Position numbers and translations under genes: made by a program. Source: Oscillospiraceae bacterium (GTDB taxonomy: Bacteria; Bacillota; Clostridia; Christensenellales; QALW01). Taken from it: a stretch of 64,000 bases of DNA. The stretch is from contig CP091722.1 of the NCBI GenBank assembly GCA_022009755.1, positions 1,806,001 through 1,870,000 of the forward strand, read 5' to 3'. Positions 8,857 to 17,152 of this stretch are shown here, one piece after another; position 1 is the first letter of the stretch, and each line of letters begins with the position of its first letter. The notes beneath the pieces were generated by a model that saw only the letters and a list, made by a program, of their open reading frames with translations, was not told the origin of the DNA and searched no databases.

Positions 8857-9183
8857 ATGGAATGCATCAATACTGTGTTAGCGACAAATATTCTTAAATT
8901 CAGACAAATTCAAGGAATGACGCAAAAGGAATTGGCAGAGAAGTTAGGCGTCAGCAATCAATCGATTTCAAAATGGGAGACGGCAAAATCTACTCCTGAT
9001 ATTGCACTTTTGCCGATATTAGCTGATGTTTTTCACTGTTATATTGATCAACTGTTTTCCCGTCAAGTGGTTGTCGAACCGCATTTCGATCTATGCACGG
9101 AATTTCCTTGGCCCGACGATACGATTATGCGAGAGGTTTTGTGCAACGGCAGAAAAATTATTAAGATAAATCCAATCGGATAA
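8857..9183 (+). CDS. XRE-family transcriptional regulator, short
   Basis: 109-residue DNA-binding protein. Residues 10-62 form an XRE helix-turn-helix (MTQKELAEKLGVSNQSISKWETAKSTPD, quoted in parts: MTQKELAEKLGV and SNQSISKWE). The C-terminus has PWPDDTIMREVLCNGRKI, resembling the first strand of a longer C-terminal domain seen in other Firmicutes XRE proteins, so it may be truncated. A TATAAT (8833-8838) and CAGGGGTGATAA ribosome binding site precede it. Clearly AT-richer than the flanking chromosome, consistent with acquisition along with the surrounding repeat cassette. Confidence 0.75.
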   Translation: MECINTVLATNILKFRQIQGMTQKELAEKLGVSNQSISKWETAKSTPDIALLPILADVFHCYIDQLFSRQVVVEPHFDLCTEFPWPDDTIMREVLCNGRKIIKINPIG

Positions 9184-9224
9184 AATGAGACTTTATATTT
9201 TGTGCTATTTTGTCGTGCAGTCAC

Positions 9225-9350
9225 AAAGTCCCAAAGGCGCAAGTCTTTGGGGCTTTAATTTTTATCTCTTCGCCGAAAACGCCTTTGCGGCCTTGGAAGT
9301 AATAAGTAATAGTGAAAAATGAAAAAGCATGAGCAGGGCTTTGCCTTGCT
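9225..9350 (+). repeat. Tandem-cassette repeat, copy B
   Basis: Second copy of the repeat at 8361-8500, in the same orientation, lacking the tRNA. Together the copies bracket the decayed four-helix-bundle gene and the XRE regulator. Confidence 0.65.
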
Positions 9351-10200
9351 CGGTTTGTGAAAAAAGCCCGGCTTTTGCCGTGCTTTTTGCTGTATTCGCC
9401 TTGCGGCAGGGGTATTGCGGCAATGGGATATTCGGCTTTCCGCCGAGTGATATTCGCTTCGCGAGGGTGAGATGCGAATATAATATAACTTTCCTTCGCC
9501 GCCCTTTTCCGAGCGGCCCCTTTTCCCAAAGCACTGTTTGCAGACAAAAAATAACAGTAAAAACGCGAGTAACGGTGAAAACATAAGAAAAATGGCATAT
9601 ATTAGCCTTAAAGCCCATAATTTCGGCAAGAAATCGCTTATATATGTCAAAAACCCGAACATTCTGTTAAAAAAAGCGGGTTTTACGAGTTTCTGGCTTG
9701 GCTTTTTTTATTGCAGAGGTGTATTTTGTAAACAAAAGCGAAAGACACGGGCGAAGCTTTCTGAATTTTCTGATAACATATAAAAAGTTGCGAAAACTTC
9801 CGTTTTTCCGCGCATACTGCTTCCCGAAAGGGGGAACGCAGTTAAGAACTGCGGTGTTTGTCATGCGCAAAATAATTCTGTCGGCGGGGCGGCATTACGC
9901 CGCCGCTGTGCGCACCCTTTTTGCTTTGTGAAAAAACCGCGCCGGACGGAGAAATGCTGTATCAGAATGTCGAGGTATTTGCCGAGGCAATTCAGGCAGA
10001 ACCGTCTCTGGCGGTACAGCAGGCATGGAATGTTTCGGTAAATGCAGATAAAAGCATAACGCTGCCGTAATACAAATAAACAGTCTTGAAGGATGCGGGA
10101 AAACGCCGCATGCAATTATCCGGGGCAGCTGCATATAAAATATAACAGGGGAGGCCGTCGGCCTCTCCTTGGTCATGCGCATTTGTGCGGGCGTTTGTGT
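9351..10200. other. Gene-poor accessory region
   Basis: About 850 bases without a convincing intact gene. It contains short palindromes (9429-9492) and A/T-rich tracts. One short plus-strand frame ending at 10070 (from about 9930; ...LYQNVEVFAEAIQAEPSLAV...) reads like coding sequence but has no start or upstream continuation, and may be a gene fragment. Confidence 0.5.
9429..9492. repeat. Double-hairpin palindromic repeat
   Basis: GATATTCGGCTTTCCGCCGAG and GTGATATTCGCTTCGCGAG lie in series, each a short GC hairpin preceded by GATATTC. Repeats of this design are dispersed in many gut Clostridia genomes; only one unit is visible here. Confidence 0.5.
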
Positions 10201-10210
10201 TTTTGCGCAT

Positions 10211-10420
10211 TTACGGCGCCGATACCAAAACCTCCAGATCCTCTTCCGACACCGAAATACATGCAATCTCCGGCAATGCGCCGTATTGGTCAAAGCTGAC
10301 AAGGCGGCAGCCGTTAATTTGTCTTGGGTCGCATATTATTCCGCTCATTCCCCGGTGTACGCCTTCCTTTGCATACTTTTCTTTTTCCACAGTCAAAACC
10401 ACTCTGTCATATTCCTTCAT
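10211..10420 (-). CDS. DUF4926-like small protein (immunity-type), copy 2
   Basis: 69 residues: MKEYDRVVLTVEKEKYAKEG, then VHRGMSGIICDP, then ...LVSFDQYGALPEIACISV and SEEDLEVL. The pattern (YDxVxL, KGxxGxIxD, W/LVxF, EEDLEVL) resembles DUF4926-type small beta-barrel proteins that often occur as immunity or accessory proteins near toxin genes; this is by eye. It is a close paralogue of the gene at 10476 (over 70 percent identical by eye). AAGGAGAAAA lies upstream of the start. Confidence 0.6.
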   Translation of the reverse strand: MKEYDRVVLTVEKEKYAKEGVHRGMSGIICDPRQINGCRLVSFDQYGALPEIACISVSEEDLEVLVSAP

Positions 10421-10475
10421 ATTTTTCTCCTTTTAAGCACATTCGTTTATGTTTGTGTTTTAAGTGCCGACGCAA

Positions 10476-10685
10476 TTACGGCGCCGATACCAAAACCTCC
10501 AGATCCTCTTCCGGAACCAGAATACATGCAAGCTCCGGCAAAGCGCCGTATTGGTCAAAGCTTACAAGCCATAAGTCATAAGAATTTTCCGGGTCGCATA
10601 TTATTCCGCTCATTCCCCGGTGTACGCCTTCCTTTGCGTATTTTTCTTTTTCCACAGTCAAAACCACTCTGTCATATTGCTTCAT
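10476..10685 (-). CDS. DUF4926-like small protein (immunity-type), copy 1
   Basis: 69 residues, near-identical to the downstream copy over both ends (YDRVVLTVEKEKYAKEGVHR and EEDLEVLVSAP) but different in the middle (ENSYDLWLVSF against RQINGCRLVSF). The DNA of the two copies is also highly similar, including the 3' ends, so this is a recent tandem duplication. A GAGGAGCTT ribosome binding site lies upstream. Sits directly downstream of the DEYGQR-motif protein gene, the usual place for an immunity gene. Confidence 0.6.
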   Translation of the reverse strand: MKQYDRVVLTVEKEKYAKEGVHRGMSGIICDPENSYDLWLVSFDQYGALPELACILVPEEDLEVLVSAP

Positions 10686-10694
10686 AAAAGCTCC

Positions 10695-10925
10695 TCATTC
10701 TTCAATTTCCCCGCAATACGGAGTTGCAAGCTGAATAACGCCGTCCGGATAAATCATCCAGCCGGATTTCAGATACGCCTTTTTCCGGATATTCTTACGG
10801 GGCAAAACTATTATAACGGTTATCCTCTGCCCGTATTCGTCAATTTTGCCAAGGGTGAAATCACCGTCTGCATACTTCTTTTGTGCCTGTTTGCAATATT
10901 CTTCTTTAAGATACTGCGAATCCAT
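10695..10925 (-). CDS. Small protein with DEYGQR...GWM...TP motif, toxin-C-terminus-like
   Basis: Start chosen at ATG 10925 (MDSQYLKEEYC), 76 residues; upstream codons in the same frame lack support. Core: FTLGKIDEYGQRITVIIVLP, then a basic linker, SGWMIYPDGVIQLATPY. The spacing of DEYGQR, T/SGW and TP resembles the C-terminal domain (DUF6883-like) found at the end of polymorphic-toxin and phage-head-associated proteins; I recall this from motif appearance only. It could be a detached toxin tip with the two downstream immunity-like genes. A TATAAT overlaps its start region. Confidence 0.45.
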   Translation of the reverse strand: MDSQYLKEEYCKQAQKKYADGDFTLGKIDEYGQRITVIIVLPRKNIRKKAYLKSGWMIYPDGVIQLATPYCGEIEE

Positions 10926-11170
10926 TATATCATATCCTGAGTGTAAAACAATGTTTTTTTCGGTATTTACCTTTTGGATGGGACAAAAAACCGCCGGGCA
11001 GTGCCGAGCGGTCAATTGCGTATGCGGCCGGTTTTGCGCGGCTATTTTTTATTGATTTGATAGACGGAAATCTTCTTATAAGCCCGCGCAAGTGTTTATA
11101 AAACCTTGCGAAAATGGCTTAAAATCAAGGTTTTCCGCGTATCGTCATTTATCTTGCCGTATCTCCGTAT

Positions 11171-11210
11171 AAGATGATTTTGTAAGACCGGGCACCATTT
11201 TGGCACCACA
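11171..11210 (+). other. Left end of the element: terminal repeat and integrase arm-type sites
   Basis: AAGATGATTTT (11171-11181) is the inverse of the right end. GGGCACCATTT (11190-11200) and TGGCACCA follow as direct repeats, matching the GGGCACCATTT pair at the right end. Confidence 0.7.
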
Positions 11211-11227
11211 GATTATAGGAGGACGAC

Positions 11228-11594
11228 ATGAAAAACGTACTTTTAGACAAGGGTATTATACTCCCGTCCGGCGAAATCAGCAAGGATAAGGTAAACCTTG
11301 TAACCGGAGCAATCACGCAGCCATTCGCAGAAATGGTATGGGTAACGACAGGCGGCGACATGGAAACCGTAAACCGCTTGACCGACGTACTTGTTACTAT
11401 GAACACCCCCCGCCGACCGGGGAAGCTGTTCAAAATCATAAAAAAATGCTCTACGGGCTTATGGGCTTGCTCTTTTTCCGAAGAAGCCGAGCCTATGGAC
11501 GCAGACCCCGCCGTTTTTGGAATACTTCATTTTTTCCTTTACGGCAGACTTTGGCGAAGTCATACAAGACCTCATAGCCGAAGAAGCAGAATAA
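11228..11594 (+). CDS. Element-encoded hypothetical protein (frameshifted)
   Basis: First gene at the left end of the element; ATG 11228 with AGGAGGAC upstream. The N-terminus (MKNVLLDKGIILPSGEISKD) is followed by KVNLVTGAITQPFAEMVWVT. The downstream frames contain QDLIAEEAE ending at 11594. Two indels seem needed to join the blocks (one in the CCCCCC run near 11405). I recognise it as a conserved small protein of these elements but no function is known to me. A hairpin (GGCGTTTCTCACTTCC against GGAAGAACAGGAACGCC) with a T-run follows at about 11605-11656. Confidence 0.5.
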
Positions 11595-11664
11595 CGCACC
11601 GCACAGGCGGCGTTTCTCACTTCCCACAAGGAAGAACAGGAACGCCGCTTTTTTCATGCCCTTT

Positions 11665-11776
11665 GTTACGCAGTAGGCAGGAAAAAGCCCTTGATTTACG
11701 CGGCTTTGCGGGCGCGGTTTTCAGCGGATAAGGGATTGATACCTAAACCCTCAAAATCGCGTTTCTATTGCGTAAC
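11665..11776 (+). repeat. 112-bp inverted-repeat-ended element, copy 1
   Basis: Ends GTTACGCAGTAG and CTATTGCGTAAC (12-bp inverse with one mismatch); interior includes CCTTGATTTAC. A second copy of exactly the same length, same orientation and similar inner motif lies at 29561-29672. Confidence 0.6.
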
Positions 11777-11804
11777 AGGTATGCAGCAAAGGAGTGATGA
11801 AGCT

Positions 11805-12784
11805 ATGGCAGTTTTCAGAGTGGAGCGCAACAAGGGCTATACGGTTATGAGCAACCACCACTTACGCAATAAGGAGCTATCCCTAAAGGCAAAAGGGCTG
11901 TTATCGCAAATGCTGTCCTTGCCGGAGGATTGGGACTATACCCTTGCGGGGCTGTCCTTTATCAACCGGGAGAAAATCGACGCTATCCGGGAAGCCGTTA
12001 AGGAACTGGAACGCGCCGGGTATATCGTCCGTTCAAGGGAGCGCGACGAGAAAGGACGCTTGCGCGGCACAGACTATGTAATCTTTGAGCAGCCGCAGAC
12101 CCCGCCTGTATCGGATTTACCTACATTGGAAATCCAACATTGGATAATCCAACGTTGGAAAAACCTACGCAGGAAAAACCTACGTTGGAAAATCCAACGC
12201 AATTAAATAAAGATATACAAAAGACTGACTTACCAAAAAAAGAAAAAATAAATACGGATTTATCAAGTACCGATTCCATTCCTATCCATTCCCTAAATCC
12301 CTTGCCTTACGACGGGGAAGCGGCTACGCCGCCGGAACGGAAACGAAAGGAAGCGACAGACGCATACAGCGTTTATGAGGAAATCATCAAGGACAATATC
12401 GAGTACGACCATTTTGTACGCTACGGGCAGGTAGACAAAGACCGCTTAGACGAAATTGTTTCGATTATCCTTGAAACGGTATGCAGCAAGAGAAAGGCAA
12501 TCCGTATCGCCGGGGACGATTACCCGGCAGAGCTTGTCAAGGCAAAGTTTATGAAGCTCAACAGCAGCCACATTGAATTTGTCTTTGACTGCATGAAAGA
12601 GAATACCACCAAAATCCGCAACATCAAGCAGTATCTTAAAGCGGTGCTGTTCAATGCGCCGAATACCATTGACAGCTACTATACCGCCCTTGTCAATCAC
12701 GATATGTACGGCGGCACGATACAACAATCCGCAAGGAAAAAGGGCATACCCGATTATACATTCAACGAGGGCGAAAGCCTGTAA
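11805..12784 (+). CDS. Replication initiator / replisome organiser (HTH plus DUF6017) (frameshifted)
   Basis: Probably supports replication of the excised circle. Start ATG 11805, behind AAAGGAGTG. The N-terminal half has a winged-helix region (RNKELSLKAKGLLSQMLSLP, DWDYTLAGL); a repeated linker of NPTLEKPTQ-type units follows; the C-terminal half (YEEIIKDNIEYDHFVRYGQV to HDMYGG) is DUF6017-like. One frameshift near 12132: GGAAATCC should read GGAAAATCC to rejoin LENPTLDNPTLEKP. About 326 residues after repair. Upstream of the transfer genes, same strand. Confidence 0.75.
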
Positions 12785-12812
12785 ACATCACAACCACAAG
12801 GAGGATTTTTTT

Positions 12813-13041
12813 ATGGCACAGAAAAACAGGAGCTTTTGATTTTTTTGACGAACAGACCGACCGCTACGACATTCGCTTTGACATTGCCGACTATTACGGC
12901 GGCTTGCATTGCGGGGAGTGTTTCGACGTATTCACAGGCGGCAAATGGAAGCCGACCCGCATTGAAATGAGCGCAGCGCAGGAATGGTACCTTGTGGGTA
13001 TCCGCGCCGAGGATTTGAACGGCTTGCGCGTCCGTATCTAA
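12813..13041 (+). CDS. DUF5348-like small protein (frameshifted)
   Basis: ATG 12813 after AAGGAGGATTTTTT. Reads MAQKNR..., then after one extra base near 12832, FDFFDEQTDRYDIRFDIADY followed by YGGLHCGECFDVF and a C-terminus ending LNGLRVRI. The pattern (Y-G-G-L-H-C-G, P-T-R-I-E, W-Y-L-V-G) matches small proteins annotated as DUF5348 in Tn1549-type elements. Function unknown. 24 residues of spacing to the next gene. Confidence 0.6.
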
Positions 13042-13112
13042 AGCCTATGGGCGGCTACCGCAGCGGCGTACCACCCTAACATTATCAGACTACCGCGAAA
13101 GGAGGACGGTAA

Positions 13113-13589
13113 ATGCAAGATGAAATCAACGAAAAGACCATAGCCCTTTACATCAAGACCGGGAAACTGACCGCGCAGACGCTTCAAAAGGCTATGAAAA
13201 CGCTGCTTGCACAGATGAAGAAGCAGAAAGACAAAACGCCGCAGGGCAAACAGACTTTGAAGCAGCTTATGAAGCAGAACGCGGGCGTTTCCAACATTGA
13301 GATTACCGAGGGCAATATCAAAGCCTTTGAGAGTACGGCGAAAAAGTACGGTATCGACTTTGCGCTGAAAAAGGACACGACAGAAAGCCCGCCCCGCTAC
13401 CTTGTGTTTTTTAAGGGACGCGACGCTGACGTGCTGACCGCAGCTTTTAAGGAATTTTCCGCAAAGAAGCTGACACAGGAGAAAAAGCCCTCTATCCGCA
13501 AGCTGCTTTCCTCTCTGAAAGAAAAGGCGGCGGGCTTGACCGTGCAGCGGGACAAGGTAAAGAACAAGGACAGGGAGGTATCGCTATGA
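13113..13589 (+). CDS. PcfB/DUF3801-family conjugation protein
   Basis: 158 residues, Lys-rich and helical. PcfB of plasmid pCF10 works with the coupling protein PcfC in substrate recruitment; the same gene order (pcfB-pcfC like) is seen here, with its end overlapping the coupling-protein start by four bases. Visible motifs: MQDEINEKTIALYIKTGKLT at the N-terminus and NAGVSNIEITEGNIKAFEST in the middle, typical of DUF3801. ATG 13113 follows AAAGGAGGACGG. Intact. Confidence 0.8.
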   Translation: MQDEINEKTIALYIKTGKLTAQTLQKAMKTLLAQMKKQKDKTPQGKQTLKQLMKQNAGVSNIEITEGNIKAFESTAKKYGIDFALKKDTTESPPRYLVFFKGRDADVLTAAFKEFSAKKLTQEKKPSIRKLLSSLKEKAAGLTVQRDKVKNKDREVSL

Positions 13590-15361
13590 AGCATGAAGTC
13601 AAAAAGCTGCTTATCCTCAATCTGCCTTATCTGCTCTTTGTCTATCTGTTTGACAAGATAGGCGCAGCGGTACGCCTTGCCCCCGGCACAGACGCAAGCG
13701 AAAAGCTCTTGCAGCTTGGGACGGGCTTTGCCGCCACCTTTTCCAGTATCGCGCCGAGCCTGCACCCTATCGACCTGTTAATCGGCATTGCGGGGGCGGT
13801 CATTATCCGGCTTGCCGTTTACATGAAAGGCAAAAACGCGAAGAAATACCGAAAAGGCATGGAGTACGGTTCTGCGCGTTGGGGCGGCGCGGAGGATATA
13901 AAGCCGTATATCGACCCCGTTTTTGAAAATAACGTGCTGCTGACGCAGACCGAAAGGCTGATGATGAGCAGCCGCCCGAAGCAGCCGAAGTATGCGAGAA
14001 ACAAAAACATTCTTGTTATCGGCGGTTCCGGCAGCGGCAAGACCCGTTTTTTCGTAAAGCCGAATCTAATGCAAATGCACAGCAGCTATGTTGTTACCGA
14101 CCCGAAAGGCACCGTCTTAATCGAGTGCGGGAAGCTCTTACAGCGGGGCGGGTACAAAATCAAAGTGCTGAATACGATTAACTTCAAAAAATCCATGAAA
14201 TACAATCCCTTTGCCTATCTGCGGAGTGAAAAGGACATTTTGAAGTTAGTCAATACCATTATCGCCAACACCAAAGGCGACGGGGAGAAATCCGGCGAGG
14301 ATTTTTGGGTAAAAGCCGAAAAGCTCTACTATACCGCGCTTATCGGCTATATCTGGTACGAAGCCCCCGACGAGGAAAAGAACTTTACGACGCTGCTTGA
14401 AATGATAAATGCGTCGGAAGCCCGCGAGGACGACGAGGATTTTAAGAACCCGGTAGACCTCATGTTTGAACGTCTGGAAGAAAAAGACCCGGAGCATTTC
14501 GCGGTCAAGCAGTACAAGAAGTACAAACTGGCTGCGGGCAAAACGGCAAAATCAATCCTTATTTCCTGCGGCGCAAGGTTAGCCCCCTTTGACATACGAG
14601 AACTGCGCGAACTCATGGAAACCGACGAAATGGAGCTTGACACTTTGGGAGATAGCAAAACGGCATTGTTCGTTATCATCTCCGACACCGACGACACTTT
14701 CAATTTTGTTGTTTCCATTCTCTACACGCAGCTTTTCAACCTGTTATGCGACAAAGCCGACGACGTTTACGGCGGGCGGCTGCCTGTTCATGTGCGCTGC
14801 CTGTTAGACGAGTTTGCGAATATCGGTCAAATCCCGAAGTTTGAAAAGCTCATAGCGACCATACGAAGCCGCGAAATATCGGCTTCTATTATTTTGCAAT
14901 CACAGTCGCAGCTAAAGGCAATCTACAAGGATAACGCTGACACGATTGTAGGCAACTGCGACACGACCCTTTTCTTGGGCGGCAAGGAAAAAACGACGCT
15001 CAAAGAAATATCGGAAATCTTAGGCAAAGAAACGATTGACAGCTTCAACACTTCCGAAACCAGAGGGCGGGAGCTTTCGCATGGGCTGAACTATCAGAAG
15101 TTAGGCAAAGAGCTTATGACGCAGGACGAAATCGCGGTCATGGACGGCGGGAAATGTATCTTGCAGCTTAGAGGTGTGCGCCCGTTCTTCTCTGATAAGT
15201 ACGACATCACGAAGCACCCGAAATACAAGTACCTGTCCGACGCAGACCCGAAAAACGCCTTTGACATGGAAAAGCACATCAAACGCCGCCCCGCTATCGT
15301 AAAGCCGGACGAAGTATTTGACTACTACGAAATCGACATACAGGAGGACGCAGCACCGTAA
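13586..15361 (+). CDS. Type IV coupling protein (VirD4/TraG family)
   Basis: 591 residues, intact. Membrane ATPase that brings the relaxase-DNA complex to the channel. Two N-terminal membrane segments (about residues 11-25 and 63-80), Walker A GGSGSGKT at 146-153, Walker B-like CLLDEFANIGQIP near residue 410, and a C-terminal SDKYDITKHPKY stretch. Matches VirD4/TraG of Tn1549-type elements. Overlaps pcfB by four bases; the Maff2 gene follows after a terminator. Confidence 0.95.
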   Translation: MKHEVKKLLILNLPYLLFVYLFDKIGAAVRLAPGTDASEKLLQLGTGFAATFSSIAPSLHPIDLLIGIAGAVIIRLAVYMKGKNAKKYRKGMEYGSARWGGAEDIKPYIDPVFENNVLLTQTERLMMSSRPKQPKYARNKNILVIGGSGSGKTRFFVKPNLMQMHSSYVVTDPKGTVLIECGKLLQRGGYKIKVLNTINFKKSMKYNPFAYLRSEKDILKLVNTIIANTKGDGEKSGEDFWVKAEKLYYTALIGYIWYEAPDEEKNFTTLLEMINASEAREDDEDFKNPVDLMFERLEEKDPEHFAVKQYKKYKLAAGKTAKSILISCGARLAPFDIRELRELMETDEMELDTLGDSKTALFVIISDTDDTFNFVVSILYTQLFNLLCDKADDVYGGRLPVHVRCLLDEFANIGQIPKFEKLIATIRSREISASIILQSQSQLKAIYKDNADTIVGNCDTTLFLGGKEKTTLKEISEILGKETIDSFNTSETRGRELSHGLNYQKLGKELMTQDEIAVMDGGKCILQLRGVRPFFSDKYDITKHPKYKYLSDADPKNAFDMEKHIKRRPAIVKPDEVFDYYEIDIQEDAAP

Positions 15362-15376
15362 AGGAGGTGGTAATCT

Positions 15377-15472
15377 ATCCGAACTGTAAACACGGGCTAT
15401 ATGGTACGCGCCCCTACTTGGGAGCGCGGCAGGAAGCCGCAGCGTATCAACCCTTACAAAAATGACAACTGA
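15377..15472 (+). CDS. Possible 31-residue small protein
   Basis: An open frame behind AAGGAGGTGG reads (I)RTVNTGYMVRAPTWERGRKP and ends at 15472. The start codon would be ATC at 15377, or ATG at 15401, unless a base is wrong. Good ribosome binding site and context between transfer genes, but no homology known to me. Confidence 0.3.
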   Translation: MRTVNTGYMVRAPTWERGRKPQRINPYKNDN

Positions 15473-15513
15473 ATACCGCCGCGCCGCAGCAGTTTAAGCC
15501 GCGCGGGGACGCA

Positions 15514-15538
15514 GCCGCCAAACACAGGCGGCTTTTTT
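15514..15538 (+). terminator. Intrinsic terminator after the coupling protein gene
   Basis: GCCGCC (15514-15519) pairs with GGCGGC (15527-15532), followed by six T. Confidence 0.8.
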
Positions 15539-15602
15539 CATACCCAAAACCAAAAACAAACAATTTTTATCGCCGCAAAGCGGCAGAAAGTGAGGATATT
15601 AT

Positions 15603-15818
15603 ATGGCATTTTTCAACAGCGCAGTAGACGTATTGCAGACCCTCGTTATCGCTCTTGGAGCAGGCTTAGGCATTTGGGGCGTTATCAATCTTCTGGAGGG
15701 ATATGGTAACGACAATCCGGGTGCGAAAAGCCAGGGCATGAAGCAGCTCATGGCTGGCGGCGGCGTTGCCCTTATCGGCATGACCCTTGTACCGCTGCTT
15801 TCCGGGCTGTTCGGTTAA
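15603..15818 (+). CDS. Maff2-family small membrane protein (pilin-like)
   Basis: 71 residues with two hydrophobic helices (about 9-28 and 48-70) around a hydrophilic loop with GYGNDNPGAKSQGMKQ. This is the Maff2 family, encoded next to VirB6-type genes in conjugative elements and comparable in size and topology to VirB2/TrbC pilins; the pilin role is inferred. AAAGTGAGG-type site upstream; next gene starts 20 bases after its stop. Confidence 0.85.
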   Translation: MAFFNSAVDVLQTLVIALGAGLGIWGVINLLEGYGNDNPGAKSQGMKQLMAGGGVALIGMTLVPLLSGLFG

Positions 15819-15837
15819 GATAAGCGGGTAAAGGCTT

Positions 15838-16706
15838 ATGCAGAGCATACTTGACGCGATTAACGAATGGATAAAGGAAATCCTTATCGGAGCCATAAAC
15901 GGTAATCTGTCAACTATGTTCGGGGACGTAAACGAAAAAGTCGGCACTATCGCCGCAGAGGTAGGCAGGACCCCGCAAGCGTGGAACGCAAACGTATTTT
16001 CCATGATACGCGCGCTTAGTGAAAACGTGATTGTCCCGATTGCGGGGCTTGTCATTACCTATGTCCTATGCTACGAGCTAATCAGCATGGTAACGGAAAA
16101 GAACAATATGCACGATATTGACACGTTCATGTTTTTTAAGTGGATATTCAAGGCGTTTGTGGCGGTCTATCTTGTTACGCACACCTTTGATATTACTATG
16201 GCGGTGTTCGATATGGCGCAGCACGTTGTTTCCGGCGCGTCGGGGGTAATCGGCGGCAACACAAATATAGACGTTGCCGCCGCCCTTGGCTCCATGCAAG
16301 ACGGGCTTGAAGCAATGGAAATCCCCGAACTGCTCTTACTTGTCATGGAAACAAGCCTTGTGAGCTTGTGCATGAAATCATGTCCGTACTGATAACCGTT
16401 ATCCTCTACGGCAGAATGATAGAAATTTACCTTTACTGTTCGGTATCGCCTATCCCGTTTGCAACAATGACAAATCGAGAGTGGGGACAGATAGGAAACA
16501 ACTACCTCAAAGCCCTGTTCGCTATCGGTTTTCAAGGCTTTCTGATTATGGTATGCGTCGGCATTTATGCGGTTTTGGTAAACAGCATGATTATAGCGGA
16601 TAACCTGCACAGCGCGATTTTCTCCCTTGCAGCCTACACAGTTATTCTCTGCTTCTCCCTGTTCAAATCCGGCGCACTGGCAAAATCCATATTCAACGCA
16701 CATTAA
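15838..16706 (+). CDS. VirB6/TrbL-like channel membrane protein (frameshifted)
   Basis: Polytopic membrane protein of the conjugation channel. MQSILDAINEWIKEILIGAI starts it; several membrane segments follow (IVPIAGLVITYVLCYELI, FIAFVAVYL-type, and after the break LFAIGFQGFLIMVCVGIYAV). One indel near 16372: ATGAAATCATG should be ATGAAAATCATG, giving MKIMSVLITVILYGRMIEIY. Repaired length about 289 residues, as expected for this family in Tn1549-like elements. Between Maff2 and PrgI genes. Confidence 0.85.
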
Positions 16707-16747
16707 AAGACACGCGGGGCTTCTCCCCGCAGAAAGGAGGTTTTCGC

Positions 16748-17152
16748 TTGGCGTATGTACCCGTACCGAAAGACTTATCCAAAGTCAAAACAAAGGTTGC
16801 TTTCAACCTGACAAAACGGCAAATCATTTGTTTTGCGGTTGCCCTTATCTTAGGACTTCCGCTTTTCTTTTTGCTCAAAGACAGCGCAGGCACAAGCCTT
16901 GCGTCGGTGGTAATGATTGCGGTCATGCTGCCCTGTTTCTTGTTCGCCATGTACGAGAAACACGGGCAGCCCCTTGAAGTGGTGGCAAAGCACATCATAC
17001 AGACAAAATTCATTGCCCCCAAAGAGCGACCCTATCAGACACAGAATTTATACGCCGTCTTAGAACGGCAGAGAAAATTGGAAAAGGAGGTATCAGCGAT
17101 TGCAAAAGGAACCTACAAAAAAGGCAGCGGGAAAAAGAAACGCCGGGGCTAA
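16748..17152 (+). CDS. PrgI-family conjugation membrane protein
   Basis: 134 residues from a TTG start with AGAAAGGAGG upstream. Two adjacent membrane segments (about residues 28-48 and 53-70), then a basic tail ending KKGSGKKKRRG. MAYVPVPKDLSKVKTKVAFN is the typical N-terminus of the PrgI family, the VirB3-like partner of VirB4 in Gram-positive T4SS. The VirB4 gene starts inside its 3' end (53-base overlap). Confidence 0.88.
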   Translation: MAYVPVPKDLSKVKTKVAFNLTKRQIICFAVALILGLPLFFLLKDSAGTSLASVVMIAVMLPCFLFAMYEKHGQPLEVVAKHIIQTKFIAPKERPYQTQNLYAVLERQRKLEKEVSAIAKGTYKKGSGKKKRRG

